Shown here piece after piece: positions 1-8,331 of a stretch of 64,000 bases of DNA. The DNA is from Bryobacterales bacterium. Lineage in GTDB: Bacteria > Acidobacteriota > Terriglobia > Bryobacterales > UBA6623. The position numbers and the translations under genes are program-made. The stretch's first letter is position 1. Each line of letters starts with the position of its first letter. The stretch lies in assembly GCA_028819255.1 (NCBI GenBank), contig JAPPMB010000147.1:16031-80030 (forward strand), read 5' to 3'. The notes beneath the pieces are model-generated. The model was not told the origin of the DNA and did no database searches. It saw nothing but the letters and a program-made list of their open reading frames with translations.

Positions 1-709
1 TCTCGGGGTCGAGCGCTCTGGGCAGCTCGTCCCTGCCGACCTCGATGCGGGCCAGCTCGCCGTGGTGGCGGACGCGGAACACGCGGAATCCGAGCTGGAC
101 CAGCGCCTCCTCCCCCTCCTCGACCGCCTTGACCTTCTCGCGCGTCACGCGCGATCCGTAGGGAATGCGCGAACTGAGGCAGGCGGCGGCCGGGCGGTCC
201 CATGTCGGCAGCCCGGCCTCGCGGGAGAGCGACCGGATCTCCGACTTCGCCAGATCCGCCTCGAGCAGCGGAGCCCTCACCGCGTGCGTCCGCGCGGCCC
301 TGTGGCCCGGCCGGAAGTCCTGCGTGTCGTCCTTGTTCACCCCGTAGGCGATCGTCGAGACTCCGAGATCCCGGCCGATCTCGTTCATGCGCCGGAACAG
401 CTCGTCCTTGCAGTGGAAGCAGCGGTTCGGATCATTGCGCGCGTAGTCCGGATTGTCGAACTCGCCGGTCGCGACCATGCGGTGGCGGATGCCGTAGCGC
501 CGGGCGAAGTCCACCGCGTCGCGCTTGTGCGACTCAGGGATGGATGCCGAGTCCGCCGTGACCGCGAGAGCGTCCCCGCCGAGCACCCGGTTCGCTGCCC
601 AGGCCAGGTACGCCGAGTCGGTCCCTCCCGAGTAGGCGATGAGCACCCGGCCCATCCCGGCCAGCAGGTCGAAGAGCCTAGTCTGCTTCTGCTCCAGTGC
701 GGAATCCAC
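1..709 (-). CDS. larE: LarE-type ATP-dependent sacrificial sulfur transferase (3' end off window)
   Basis: Cytoplasmic PP-loop enzyme of the LarE family, which adenylates and then sulfurates pyridinium biscarboxylate to build the nickel-pincer cofactor of lactate racemase-like enzymes. The minus-strand frame from GTG 709 stays open to base 1, giving 236 codons of a family usually near 270, so only the C-terminus is missing. Visible motifs are the ATP-binding loop AYSGGTDSAYLAW near residue 24, CFHCKDELF in the middle, and ACLSSRIPYG, whose Cys lies where the family keeps its conserved cysteine. The GTG start follows a TATAAT box by nine bases. The ATG at 720 is in another frame. LarB/LarC partners would have to lie beyond the left edge. 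Confidence 0.88.
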   Translation of the reverse strand, partial: MDSALEQKQTRLFDLLAGMGRVLIAYSGGTDSAYLAWAANRVLGGDALAVTADSASIPESHKRDAVDFARRYGIRHRMVATGEFDNPDYARNDPNRCFHCKDELFRRMNEIGRDLGVSTIAYGVNKDDTQDFRPGHRAARTHAVRAPLLEADLAKSEIRSLSREAGLPTWDRPAAACLSSRIPYGSRVTREKVKAVEEGEEALVQLGFRVFRVRHHGELARIEVGRDELPRALDPE

Positions 710-718
710 TCGGAGCCC

Positions 719-724
719 ATTATA
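719..724 (-). promoter_or_regulatory. TATAAT -10 box of larE (near-leaderless)
   Basis: A perfect TATAAT on the minus strand ends nine bases before the larE GTG. Transcription would start about three bases before the start codon. No Shine-Dalgarno sequence can fit and no good -35 is visible. Confidence 0.55.
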
Positions 725-758
725 TAGGCCTCTGCCGGCAGCGCCGCTCCGAGCCGCG

Positions 759-2036
759 TCAGTCGCCGAAGTACGACGAGCCTCCGGTGAGATGGCGCCG
801 GCAGACCTCCTCGTTCAGCTCGATCCCCAGGCCGGGCCTGTCGGTGAGCTCGTAATGGCCGTTGCGGTAGAACGGCCCGTCGCGCTCGATCAGGTCGTCC
901 CAGTGCTCGAGCTCGACCGAATCAGACTCCAGCGCCACGAAGGAGCGGATCGCTGCGCAGGCGTGCGCGTTCGCCACCGTGCCGACCGGCGTGCACATGT
1001 TGTGGCAGGCGAAGGTGATGTAGTACTGGTCGGCCCAGTCGGCGATCCTCTTCGTCTCCAGCAGCCCGCCCGCCTTTTGCGGGTCCGGCTGGAGAATGTC
1101 GGCCGCCTGCTTCTCGATGAACGGCCGGAACGTCTGCCGTGTGTACAGGTTCTCGCCCGTGCAGGTCGGCACCGCGCATTCCGAGGTGAAGCGCGCCATC
1201 GCGTCCGCGTTCTGCGGGGGAATGGGGTCCTCGATGAACCACAGGCCGAGATCCTCGACCATGCGGCTGAACGAGAGGGCGTCGGCGTAGTTGTAGCTGA
1301 AGTGCAGGTCGATGCCGAGCGGGTAGTGCTCGCCCAGACGTTCCCGTATCGCCACGAGGATCGCCCGCCACTGCTTCATCTCCAGAGACGTGATCCCCCG
1401 GTTCCAGATCTCGCCGCGGTAGCGGAAGGGCTCGCCCCGGATCGCGCGGCCGCGGCTTTCCCAGTCCATGTCGAACTTCGTCGCAAGAAAGCCGTATTCG
1501 AGCGACTTCTCGGCTTCCGCGACCCATGCGGCCGGATCCGGCGTCTGCGGCGAGCCGGTGTCGTGGTAGATCAGCACCTTGTCCCGGAAGCGTCCGCCCA
1601 GCAGCACGTACACCGGCACGCCGAGGATCTTTCCGGCCAGATCCCACAGCGCGGTCTCCAAGCCGCTGATCGCGCTCGGCAAGGATCCGGTCCACGAGCC
1701 GTGCCCCAGCTGCGCTTCCGCCATCTTGGTCGCCAGATAGTCCACCTGCAGCGGATCCTCCCCCTGCAGAATCTCCTCGAAGGAGCGGACGTGGCTCAGG
1801 ATCCCGTCGCGGTTGTACGACTCCCCGATGCCGTATAGGTCCGAGTCGGTCTCGATCCTGATCAGATGGGCCGGGTACTTGATGTGGACCGAGGCGGTCC
1901 TGATCCCGGTGATCTTGACCTTGCCCAGCATGCTCTCCGCCGCCGGGTGGGCGCGCAGCACCTGCGGGACATGGCCGGCAAGTGAAGCCAGTCCGCCCCA
2001 GAGGCCGGCCTGGAGGAATCGACGCCGTTCGAGCAT
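759..2036 (-). CDS. Exported mandelate racemase/muconate lactonizing-type enzyme (enolase superfamily)
   Basis: 425 aa. It opens with a Tat-like signal (RRRFLQ followed by a hydrophobic stretch), so it is probably folded before export. The enolase-superfamily barrel shows the three metal-ligand segments in order: GIDLHF, FIEDPIPPQ and CTGENLY. ATKFDMD carries a candidate catalytic Lys. Such enzymes dehydrate or epimerise sugar acids after abstracting an alpha proton; the substrate cannot be read from sequence. It is divergent from the PmoA-like gene at 2110, a pairing that suggests carbohydrate catabolism. The ATG at 2036 lies six bases after TATGAT, so the mRNA may be leaderless. Confidence 0.85.
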   Translation of the reverse strand: MLERRRFLQAGLWGGLASLAGHVPQVLRAHPAAESMLGKVKITGIRTASVHIKYPAHLIRIETDSDLYGIGESYNRDGILSHVRSFEEILQGEDPLQVDYLATKMAEAQLGHGSWTGSLPSAISGLETALWDLAGKILGVPVYVLLGGRFRDKVLIYHDTGSPQTPDPAAWVAEAEKSLEYGFLATKFDMDWESRGRAIRGEPFRYRGEIWNRGITSLEMKQWRAILVAIRERLGEHYPLGIDLHFSYNYADALSFSRMVEDLGLWFIEDPIPPQNADAMARFTSECAVPTCTGENLYTRQTFRPFIEKQAADILQPDPQKAGGLLETKRIADWADQYYITFACHNMCTPVGTVANAHACAAIRSFVALESDSVELEHWDDLIERDGPFYRNGHYELTDRPGLGIELNEEVCRRHLTGGSSYFGD

Positions 2037-2042
2037 GCCAGC

Positions 2043-2048
2043 ATCATA
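2043..2048 (-). promoter_or_regulatory. TATGAT -10 box of the racemase-like gene (leaderless)
   Basis: TATGAT on the minus strand ends six bases before the ATG at 2036, which places the transcript start at or next to the start codon. No Shine-Dalgarno-like purine run lies in between. Confidence 0.5.
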
Positions 2049-2073
2049 TCCGAGACCGGCTGCCGCGGGGCGC

Positions 2074-2079
2074 TATAAT
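2074..2079 (+). promoter_or_regulatory. TATAAT -10 box of the PmoA-like gene
   Basis: Perfect TATAAT 30 bases before the GTG at 2110, back to back with the divergent racemase promoter. A GGAAGG purine run at 2092-2097 can act as ribosome binding site. Confidence 0.5.
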
Positions 2080-2109
2080 CCGCCTCGCACCGGAAGGTGC
2101 GTCCGCCCC

Positions 2110-3057
2110 GTGCGTGTTCTTTCCCTGGCTCTCGTTCTGGTGTGCGGCTGCGGGCCCGCGCCCGAAAGTGCGGAGCCTATTGCGGAGTCCCGCATCGAGG
2201 TGGTCCGGGAGGTCGGCGGCTTTGCCGTCCGCGAGGCCGGCAGGCCGGTGCTGTTCTATCAGCTGGAGCCGCGTTCGATGGACGGCAGGTACGAACGCTC
2301 CAACTACGTCCATCCCCTCTACGGGCTGGACGGCGAGGTCCTCACCGAGGACTTTCCGGATGATCACCGCCACCACCGGGGAGTCTTCTGGACCTGGCAC
2401 CAGGTCTTGGTCGGCGACGTCCGTGCGGGGGATCCCTGGCTGGCCCGCGACTTCTCGTGGAGAGTTCGGGACGCCGGCGTCCTGCCTGAAGGAAACGGGC
2501 TGCGCGTGAGGCATCGCTGGCATTCCCCGGACTTCGGCGCCGGCGAGGAGCCCATCTTGGAGGAGACGGCGGAGCTCGTGGTCCATCCCGCGGACGGGAC
2601 CTCGCGACTGATCGACTTCAGCATCCGGCTCGTGCCGCTGCAGGAGGATGTGCGCCTGGGCGGTTCCGAGGACGACAAGGGCTACGGAGGATTCTCGGTG
2701 CGCGTCGCCGCGCTCGAGGGCTTGCGCTTCGAGGCATCCGGCGGTCCCGTCGAGCCGCAGCGCCTGCCCGTCGAGGCCGGCGACTGGGTGGATTTCTCGG
2801 CCGACTTCGCCCGCACCGGCCGGCCGAGCGGAGTGGCCGTGATCGTGCATCCCACTTCGGCCGGCTATCCCCAGCCGTGGGTTCTGCGTTCGCCGGCGAC
2901 TCCCAGCATGCAGAATCCGGTCTGGCCCGGATCCGCCCCGGCGGTCCTGGCCCGCGGCGAGGAAACCAGGCTCCGCTACCGGCTCGTCGTTCATCGCGGA
3001 CCCGCCTCGAGCGTGGACCTTGATGCGTTCGCCGCCGACTTCGCTGCGATTCCGTAG
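2110..3057 (+). CDS. PmoA-like (DUF6807) lipoprotein
   Basis: 315 aa from GTG 2110. The N-terminus VRVLSLALVLVCGCG is a lipoprotein signal with the lipid-accepting Cys near residue 12 or 14. The body matches the family annotated as methane oxygenase PmoA, with the characteristic DDHRHHRGVFWTWH segment near residue 90 and late GYPQPWVLR. Despite the name, these proteins are not methane monooxygenase subunits. They occur in polysaccharide-degrading bacteria next to sugar-acid enzymes, as here. The frame is open further upstream, but those codons overlap the divergent gene, and GTG 2110 directly begins the signal peptide. Confidence 0.78.
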   Translation: MRVLSLALVLVCGCGPAPESAEPIAESRIEVVREVGGFAVREAGRPVLFYQLEPRSMDGRYERSNYVHPLYGLDGEVLTEDFPDDHRHHRGVFWTWHQVLVGDVRAGDPWLARDFSWRVRDAGVLPEGNGLRVRHRWHSPDFGAGEEPILEETAELVVHPADGTSRLIDFSIRLVPLQEDVRLGGSEDDKGYGGFSVRVAALEGLRFEASGGPVEPQRLPVEAGDWVDFSADFARTGRPSGVAVIVHPTSAGYPQPWVLRSPATPSMQNPVWPGSAPAVLARGEETRLRYRLVVHRGPASSVDLDAFAADFAAIP

Positions 3058-3071
3058 GGCGCCGGATCGTC

Positions 3072-4367
3072 TCAGCGCTTGACCAGCCCCTCTTCCGCCG
3101 TCCAGACGACCTCGCCCGACACGATGGTCGCGGTCGGTCCGCCGCGGAACTCCGTGCCGTCGAACGGGGAGTTCCGGCTCTTCGAAAGCGTGTTGTTCAC
3201 ACTGAACGTCCACTCGCGCTCGGTCGAGAAGAGGGTGACGTCGGCCTCCCTGCCCGGCCGGAGCCGTCCGTGGTCGAGTCCCAGGCAGTCGCTGGCCGCG
3301 TTGGTGAACAGCTGGACAAGCCGGGGCAGATCCATGGTGCCGGTGTGATAAAGGTTCTCCAAGGCCAGGCCGAGGGCGGTCTCCAGCCCGGTCACGCCGA
3401 ATGGACAGCGCTCGAACTCCTGCATCTTGGTGTGCCCGGTGTGGGGCGCGTGATCCGTCGCGATGCAGTCGATGGTGCCGTCGGCGAGGCCCTCGATGGA
3501 GGCGTCGATGTCCCGCTGGGTCCTCAGGGGCGGCTTCATCTTGAAGTTCGAGTCGTACCCGGGGATCCGCTCGTCGGTGAGGGCGAAGTGATGGGGCGTG
3601 ACCTCCGAAGTGACCGGAATGCCGAGGGACTTCGCGTGCCGCACCATCGCGATCGAACTGGCCGTGGAGATGTGGGCGATGTGGATCCGGGCTCCCGTGT
3701 CCGCAGCCAGGATGATGTCGCGCGCCACCATCACGTCCTCGGCACACGACGGGAGGCCTCCCAGGCCCAGCCTCATGCTCTGGATCCCCTCGTGGATGTC
3801 CCCTCCGCAACTTAGGTTCAGGTCCTCGCAGTGGTCGATGACCGTGATCCCGAAGGAGGCGGCGTACTTCATGGCCCGCCGCATCAGCCCGGAGTTCATG
3901 ACCGGGATCCCGTCGTCGCTGATCGCGACGGCGCCCTCGGCGTGCATCGCGCCGATGTCGGCCAGCCGCTCCCCCTTGCTGCCCTTGGAGATCGCTCCGA
4001 TGGGGTGGATGTGGACGGCCGCTGTCCGGCGCGCGCGCTCCACGATGAAGCTCGTGACCTGCGCCGAGTCGTTGACCGGGAAGGTGTTCGGCATGCAGCA
4101 GACCGACGTGAAGCCTCCGGCCGCCGCGGCGCGCGAACCGCTCTCGATGGTTTCGGCGTGCTCGATCCCCGGCTCTCTCAGATGCACGTGGATGTCGACG
4201 AATCCGGGCGCGACGATCTGGCCTTCCGCCTCCAGCACCCTCGCGTCCGGGCATTCGATCCGCGGCTCGATCGCGACGATGCTGGCGCCGTCGATGAGCA
4301 CGTCCCGCTTCGCGTCGAGTCCGGTCGCCGGGTCGATCGCCCTTCCGTTTCGAATCAGCAGGCGCAT
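3072..4367 (-). CDS. pyrC: Dihydroorotase
   Basis: 431 aa, class I dihydroorotase, third step of pyrimidine synthesis (carbamoyl-aspartate to dihydroorotate). The metal-binding HVHLREPG lies near residue 60. Later HCED, AHIST and the catalytic IATDHAPHTGH are all intact, so this is an active enzyme rather than the inactive PyrC' seen beside some PyrB proteins. It begins 13 bases after the pyrB stop and ends 14 bases from the convergent PmoA-like gene. It is probably the last gene of the hemB-dacB-pyrB-pyrC run. Confidence 0.95.
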   Translation of the reverse strand: MRLLIRNGRAIDPATGLDAKRDVLIDGASIVAIEPRIECPDARVLEAEGQIVAPGFVDIHVHLREPGIEHAETIESGSRAAAAGGFTSVCCMPNTFPVNDSAQVTSFIVERARRTAAVHIHPIGAISKGSKGERLADIGAMHAEGAVAISDDGIPVMNSGLMRRAMKYAASFGITVIDHCEDLNLSCGGDIHEGIQSMRLGLGGLPSCAEDVMVARDIILAADTGARIHIAHISTASSIAMVRHAKSLGIPVTSEVTPHHFALTDERIPGYDSNFKMKPPLRTQRDIDASIEGLADGTIDCIATDHAPHTGHTKMQEFERCPFGVTGLETALGLALENLYHTGTMDLPRLVQLFTNAASDCLGLDHGRLRPGREADVTLFSTEREWTFSVNNTLSKSRNSPFDGTEFRGGPTATIVSGEVVWTAEEGLVKR

Positions 4368-4380
4368 GCCGGGTTCCGTC

Positions 4381-5304
4381 CTACTCCTCGCAGACCCATT
4401 CCAGGACAGCCATCCGGATCGCTACGCCGTTCTCGACCTGGCTCAGGATCATGGACCGCTGCGAGTCGGCTACCTCGCTCGAGATCTCGCGGCCGCGGTT
4501 GATCGGGCCGGGATGGAGCACGATCGCGTCCGGCTTCGCCAGTCCCACGTGCTCCAGGGACAGCCCGTAGTAGCGGAAGTACTCGCCCTTCGGGAAGACT
4601 TCGACGTTCTGGCGCTCCAGCTGCACCCTCAGCATCATGATCACGTCGGCGTCGCGCACGGCCTCGCGCATCTGGTGGGTCAGGCGGATCCCCGGGCCGA
4701 GCCGGGTGAGGTTCCGCGAGACCGTTGTTGCCGGTCCGCAGACTACGATGTCGGCACCGAATTTCGAGAGCAGGTGGAGGTTGGAGCGCGCCACCCTGGA
4801 ATGGGCGATGTCGCCGATGATCGCCACCCGCAGGCCGACCAGGGAGCCCTTGACCTCGAGAATCGTCAGTGCGTCCAGCAGCGCCTGCGTCGGATGCTCG
4901 TGGAGTCCGTCGCCGGCGTTGATCATGGCCGTGGAGAGGTACCGCGACAGGAAGTGCGGGGCTCCGGAAGCGGCGTGCCGCATCACGATGATGTCGGGAT
5001 TCATGGCCGCCAGCGTGTTCAGCGTGTCCACGAGGGATTCACCCTTGGCTAGGCTGGTGCCCAGCGCGGAGATGCTGATCGTGTCGGCGCCGAGGCGTTT
5101 CGCGGCGATCTCGAAGCTTGTCCGCGTTCGGGTCGACGGCTCGAAGAACAGGTTGACGATTGAGCGGCCGCGCAGCGTGGTCAGCTTCTCGGTGCGGCGA
5201 ACCGCCTTGTAGAAGCGGCCGCGCTCGAGCAGGTGCTCGATCTCCGGTCGCTGCAGGTCTTCGATGCCGAGGAGGTTCCGGGGGTTCGGGCCGATGGAAT
5301 GCAA
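4381..5304 (-). CDS. pyrB: Aspartate carbamoyltransferase, catalytic chain
   Basis: About 307 aa. It condenses carbamoyl phosphate with aspartate in pyrimidine synthesis. The carbamoyl-phosphate loop FFEPSTRTRTSFE near residue 45, the HPTQALLD segment and the C-terminal LHPGPINRG are all present. The frame extends far upstream, but homology begins around LHSIGPNPRNLLGI. The TTG at 5304 follows an AGAGAGG purine run by about 11 bases; TTG 5328 is the alternative. No regulatory PyrI gene is nearby. Downstream pyrC is 13 bases away. Confidence 0.93.
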   Translation of the reverse strand: MHSIGPNPRNLLGIEDLQRPEIEHLLERGRFYKAVRRTEKLTTLRGRSIVNLFFEPSTRTRTSFEIAAKRLGADTISISALGTSLAKGESLVDTLNTLAAMNPDIIVMRHAASGAPHFLSRYLSTAMINAGDGLHEHPTQALLDALTILEVKGSLVGLRVAIIGDIAHSRVARSNLHLLSKFGADIVVCGPATTVSRNLTRLGPGIRLTHQMREAVRDADVIMMLRVQLERQNVEVFPKGEYFRYYGLSLEHVGLAKPDAIVLHPGPINRGREISSEVADSQRSMILSQVENGVAIRMAVLEWVCEE

Positions 5305-5331
5305 ATCAGGCGCGAGCCTCTCTAGCAACCA

Positions 5332-5337
5332 ATCATA
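5332..5337 (-). promoter_or_regulatory. TATGAT -10 candidate for pyrB
   Basis: TATGAT on the minus strand in the 91-base gap between dacB and pyrB would start a transcript about 20 bases ahead of the TTG at 5304. This suggests pyrBC can be transcribed separately from hemB-dacB. Confidence 0.35.
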
Positions 5338-5395
5338 GCGAGTTGCCGTGCAGGCAGGTCGACGGCGATGGCGGCCGCCCGGGGCGCGCCACGTC

Positions 5396-6922
5396 TCAGA
5401 ACGGTGCGGGCCGGGCGAGGGCCGCCGCAATCGAGTCCACGAGGTGTCGTGTGGAAGAGGACGCCAGCCCGAAGTGGTTCGCGAAGATCGCGAAGGCCAG
5501 CGTCCTCCCGCCGCTGCCGCTCGCATAGCCGGACAGCGCCAGCACGTGGGACATCGAACCGGTCTTGGCGCGGATCCTACCCTCGCCGGCGGTCCGCCTG
5601 AACCGCCAGTCGAGCGTGCCGTCCCGACCGGCAACGGGAAGACTGTCCAGGTACGCCTCGCGCTCCGGGAGATTCCACATGTGTTCCAGAAGTCGCACCA
5701 TGGCCGCCGGCGAGACGAGATTGTGGCGCGACAGGCCCGAGCCGTCCCGCAGGAAGAACTCCGTGGATCCCAGCCCCGCCTCGGCAAGGAACCTGCGCAT
5801 GCTGGCCGTCGCTGCTTCCCTGCTGCCGATCCCGGACTCGTGCAGGGCAACCTCCCGCATCAGGATCTCGGCGTGGAGGTTCTGGCTCTCCTTGTTCACG
5901 ACCCGAATCGCCTCCTGCAGCGGGACGGACTGCAGTTCGGCGATCGTCGCCCCTCCGGCCGGCGGCCGCCAGCCCGACCCCGAGCGCAGGCTGCGCAGGC
6001 GGTCGGGCAGCAGGAGCTGCGACCTTGCGCGGCCGTCGATCACGACGCCGGCCGCCTCCAGCGCCTTCTTGAGCGCCAGGGCCGCATAGCGCGCGGGATC
6101 GCTGGCGGCGAGCCGGAGTGTCCGGCCGCGGGAACGCGACGCGATCTGGCCGCCCAGCACCACCTCTCCGGGGCGGTCCCCCCGGCGCGCCGTCAGGCTG
6201 CGGCCCACATGCCTGCCCGCCATCGTCAGCGTGCGGTTCGCCAGCTCGTAGAAGCCCAGCAGCGGGAGGACGCGCACACGGGCCGGGCCGCCCGTTGCGC
6301 CCGGGAGCACGCGCACGTCGATGCGATTGTCGTTGAAGACGAGGGCGCCCACGGCGCTGCCGTATCCCTGCAGGGTGTCGGCGTGCGACCAGCCTCGCGT
6401 GTAGGGCTGCCAAACATAGCGCGAGCCGTCTCCGATCACGTCGCCGGAAACCCTGCCGATGCCGCGGTCCCGGACGGCGTCGGCGAGGCCGCGCATGGGC
6501 TGGAGGCGGTCCGGGCGGAATTCGTCGCGCTTTCGAAACGGGAGCGCCCGCGAGGACAGGTTCGGGTCGCCGCCTCCGACAAGCCGGAGATCGCCGTGCA
6601 GGACGCCGGCCTCGTCGACCTTGCCGCCGGTCGCCAGGATCGTCGTGAACCGATGGTCGGCGCCCAATCGGCTCAGGGCCAGCGCCGTGGAGAAGAGCTT
6701 CGCGTTGGACGCCGGAAGAAACAGCTTGTCCCTGTTCCGTTCGTAGACCGTCTCGCCCGTCCCGAGGTCGCGGACGAAAATTCCCCAGAGCGTCCGCCCG
6801 GCGGCGGGCCGCGCGAGGAGGTCGTCGATGACCTGGGCCGTGTCGGGCTGGGGCTGCGTCTCCTGGGCAGTCGCGCCCAGCGCAGCCAGACACAGCAGGA
6901 GGAGGGAACGTCGCGCCTGCAT
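5396..6922 (-). CDS. dacB: D-alanyl-D-alanine carboxypeptidase/endopeptidase (PBP4 type)
   Basis: 508 aa from ATG 6922, beginning with a signal peptide (MQARRSLLLLCLAALGATAQ), so it works in the periplasm trimming peptidoglycan cross-links. All three peptidase S13 motifs are in order: PASNAK (Ser about residue 72), DGSGLSRHN (SxN box) and AKTGSM (KTG box near residue 450). Length and the large insert between the first two motifs fit PBP4. A TTG at 6937 would overlap hemB by eight bases; the ATG at 6922 places the signal peptide at the N-terminus and leaves a seven-base gap. Confidence 0.93.
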   Translation of the reverse strand: MQARRSLLLLCLAALGATAQETQPQPDTAQVIDDLLARPAAGRTLWGIFVRDLGTGETVYERNRDKLFLPASNAKLFSTALALSRLGADHRFTTILATGGKVDEAGVLHGDLRLVGGGDPNLSSRALPFRKRDEFRPDRLQPMRGLADAVRDRGIGRVSGDVIGDGSRYVWQPYTRGWSHADTLQGYGSAVGALVFNDNRIDVRVLPGATGGPARVRVLPLLGFYELANRTLTMAGRHVGRSLTARRGDRPGEVVLGGQIASRSRGRTLRLAASDPARYAALALKKALEAAGVVIDGRARSQLLLPDRLRSLRSGSGWRPPAGGATIAELQSVPLQEAIRVVNKESQNLHAEILMREVALHESGIGSREAATASMRRFLAEAGLGSTEFFLRDGSGLSRHNLVSPAAMVRLLEHMWNLPEREAYLDSLPVAGRDGTLDWRFRRTAGEGRIRAKTGSMSHVLALSGYASGSGGRTLAFAIFANHFGLASSSTRHLVDSIAAALARPAPF

Positions 6923-6929
6923 CCCGAAC

Positions 6930-7901
6930 TCAGGCAAGCGTCCGCGCCGCGTCCTTGGCGAAGTAGGTCAGGATGAAGTCCGCGCCGGCGCGCTTGATGC
7001 ACAGCAGGCTTTCGAGCATCGACCGCTCGGGATCCAGCCAGCCGTTGCGGGCCGCAGCCTTGAGCATCGCGAACTCCCCGCTCACCTGGTAGGCGGCCGC
7101 CGGGACGTCAAGCGCCGTCTTGGCGTGGTAGAGAACATCGAGGTACGGCATCGCCGGCTTCACCATGATCATGTCGGCGCCCTCCTCGAGGTCCAGCCTG
7201 ATCTCCTTCATGGCCTCGCGGTGGTTGGCGGGGTCCATCTGGTAGCTCCGGCGGTCGCCGAACTGCGGCGCGGACTGGGCCGCGTCGCGGAACGGTCCGT
7301 AGAACGACGAGGCGTACTTGGCGGCGTAGGAGAGGATCGGCACGCGCTCGAACCCGGCTTGGTCGAGCACCGCCCGGATGGCGCCCACCCGGCCGTCCAT
7401 CATGTCGGAGGGAGCGATGACGTCGGCACCGGCCATCACCTGCGACAGGGCGGTCCTTGCCAGGAGCTCGACGCTGGCATCGTTGACGACGTCTCCGTCC
7501 TCGACGACCCCGCAGTGTCCGTGGTCCGTGTATTCGCACAGGCAGGTGTCGGCGATGACCAGCAGGCCGGGCACCTCGCGCTTGAGGGCGCGGATGGCCT
7601 CCTGGACGATTCCGCATTCCTCGTAGCCGCCCGTGCCGAGGGCGTCCTTGCGGGGCGGGATTCCGAACACGATCACGCCCGGAATGCCAAGACCGGCAAC
7701 CTCCCGGCATTCCTCGACAAGGCAGTCCACCGAGAGGTTGCAGACGCCCGGCATCGACTCGATGGGAACGCGCACGCCTTCGCCTGGACAGACGAATAGG
7801 GGATAGACAAAGTCGAGAGGGGAGAGACCGGCTTCCCGCACCAGGGAACGGAGTGCCTCGCTGCCGCGCAGCCTCCTCGGACGATGGACGGGGAAGGCCA
7901 C
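6930..7901 (-). CDS. hemB: Porphobilinogen synthase (delta-aminolevulinic acid dehydratase)
   Basis: 323 aa. It condenses two 5-aminolevulinates to porphobilinogen in haem synthesis. The zinc-binding cysteine cluster DTCLCEYTDHGHCG near residue 115, the AAKYASSFYGPFRDA active-site segment near 190 and MVKPAMPYLD with the Schiff-base Lys near 245 are all visible, so this is the zinc-dependent form. The frame also has a GTG at 7907, but that codon touches the TAGAAT box. GTG 7901 begins VAFPVHRPRRLR, the usual family N-terminus, six bases after the box. Confidence 0.95.
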   Translation of the reverse strand: MAFPVHRPRRLRGSEALRSLVREAGLSPLDFVYPLFVCPGEGVRVPIESMPGVCNLSVDCLVEECREVAGLGIPGVIVFGIPPRKDALGTGGYEECGIVQEAIRALKREVPGLLVIADTCLCEYTDHGHCGVVEDGDVVNDASVELLARTALSQVMAGADVIAPSDMMDGRVGAIRAVLDQAGFERVPILSYAAKYASSFYGPFRDAAQSAPQFGDRRSYQMDPANHREAMKEIRLDLEEGADMIMVKPAMPYLDVLYHAKTALDVPAAAYQVSGEFAMLKAAARNGWLDPERSMLESLLCIKRAGADFILTYFAKDAARTLA

Positions 7902-7907
7902 AGCCAC

Positions 7908-7913
7908 ATTCTA
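7908..7913 (-). promoter_or_regulatory. TAGAAT -10 box of hemB (leaderless)
   Basis: TAGAAT on the minus strand lies six bases before the preferred GTG at 7901 and decides that start over the GTG at 7907, which would abut the box. Confidence 0.45.
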
Positions 7914-8331
7914 GCGACGCCGTACTGGTTCGCTCCCGCAACGCGGCCGCACCGGTGCCGGCGGGGTAGCGCATGGCGCCCTGCAGGTCTCCGCGAACGG
8001 CCCGACCCCGTCGACGCGCCGGGATACTGCCAATACTGCGGGTCATGAGTGCGGAACCGGCCGGCATCTTGGCAGCGCGCACTGCTCTGGCGGCCCACAG
8101 CCTGCCCTCTGAGGGATGAAGCGGGCGGAACTGGCCGCGATCCGGCGAACCGGGTCGGCGCACTGGAGCGACGGCAGGCACACTTGGGGGGGATCAAGGG
8201 AGCATGACTGTTCTCCGCCGCGGATTGCGCGGCAAGGAGAAAGCGTCCCCGCTCTGAGCCCGGCCGACCCCTTGGCTGTAATTCAGCGCCCCAGCGATCG
8301 CTTGTAGGGCTTGAGGCCATGCCATGGGAGG
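7914..8331. other. Non-coding gap between hemB and the cache-module gene
   Basis: About 420 bases with no ORF that resembles a protein family and no recognisable structured RNA by eye. It lies behind the minus-strand hemB promoter and beyond the 3' end of the cache-module gene. I see nothing to annotate in it. Confidence 0.4.

Noticed and set aside
7914..8331. Structured RNA such as SRP RNA, 6S RNA or RNase P RNA
   Set aside because: None of the conserved signatures of these RNAs is present in the gap.
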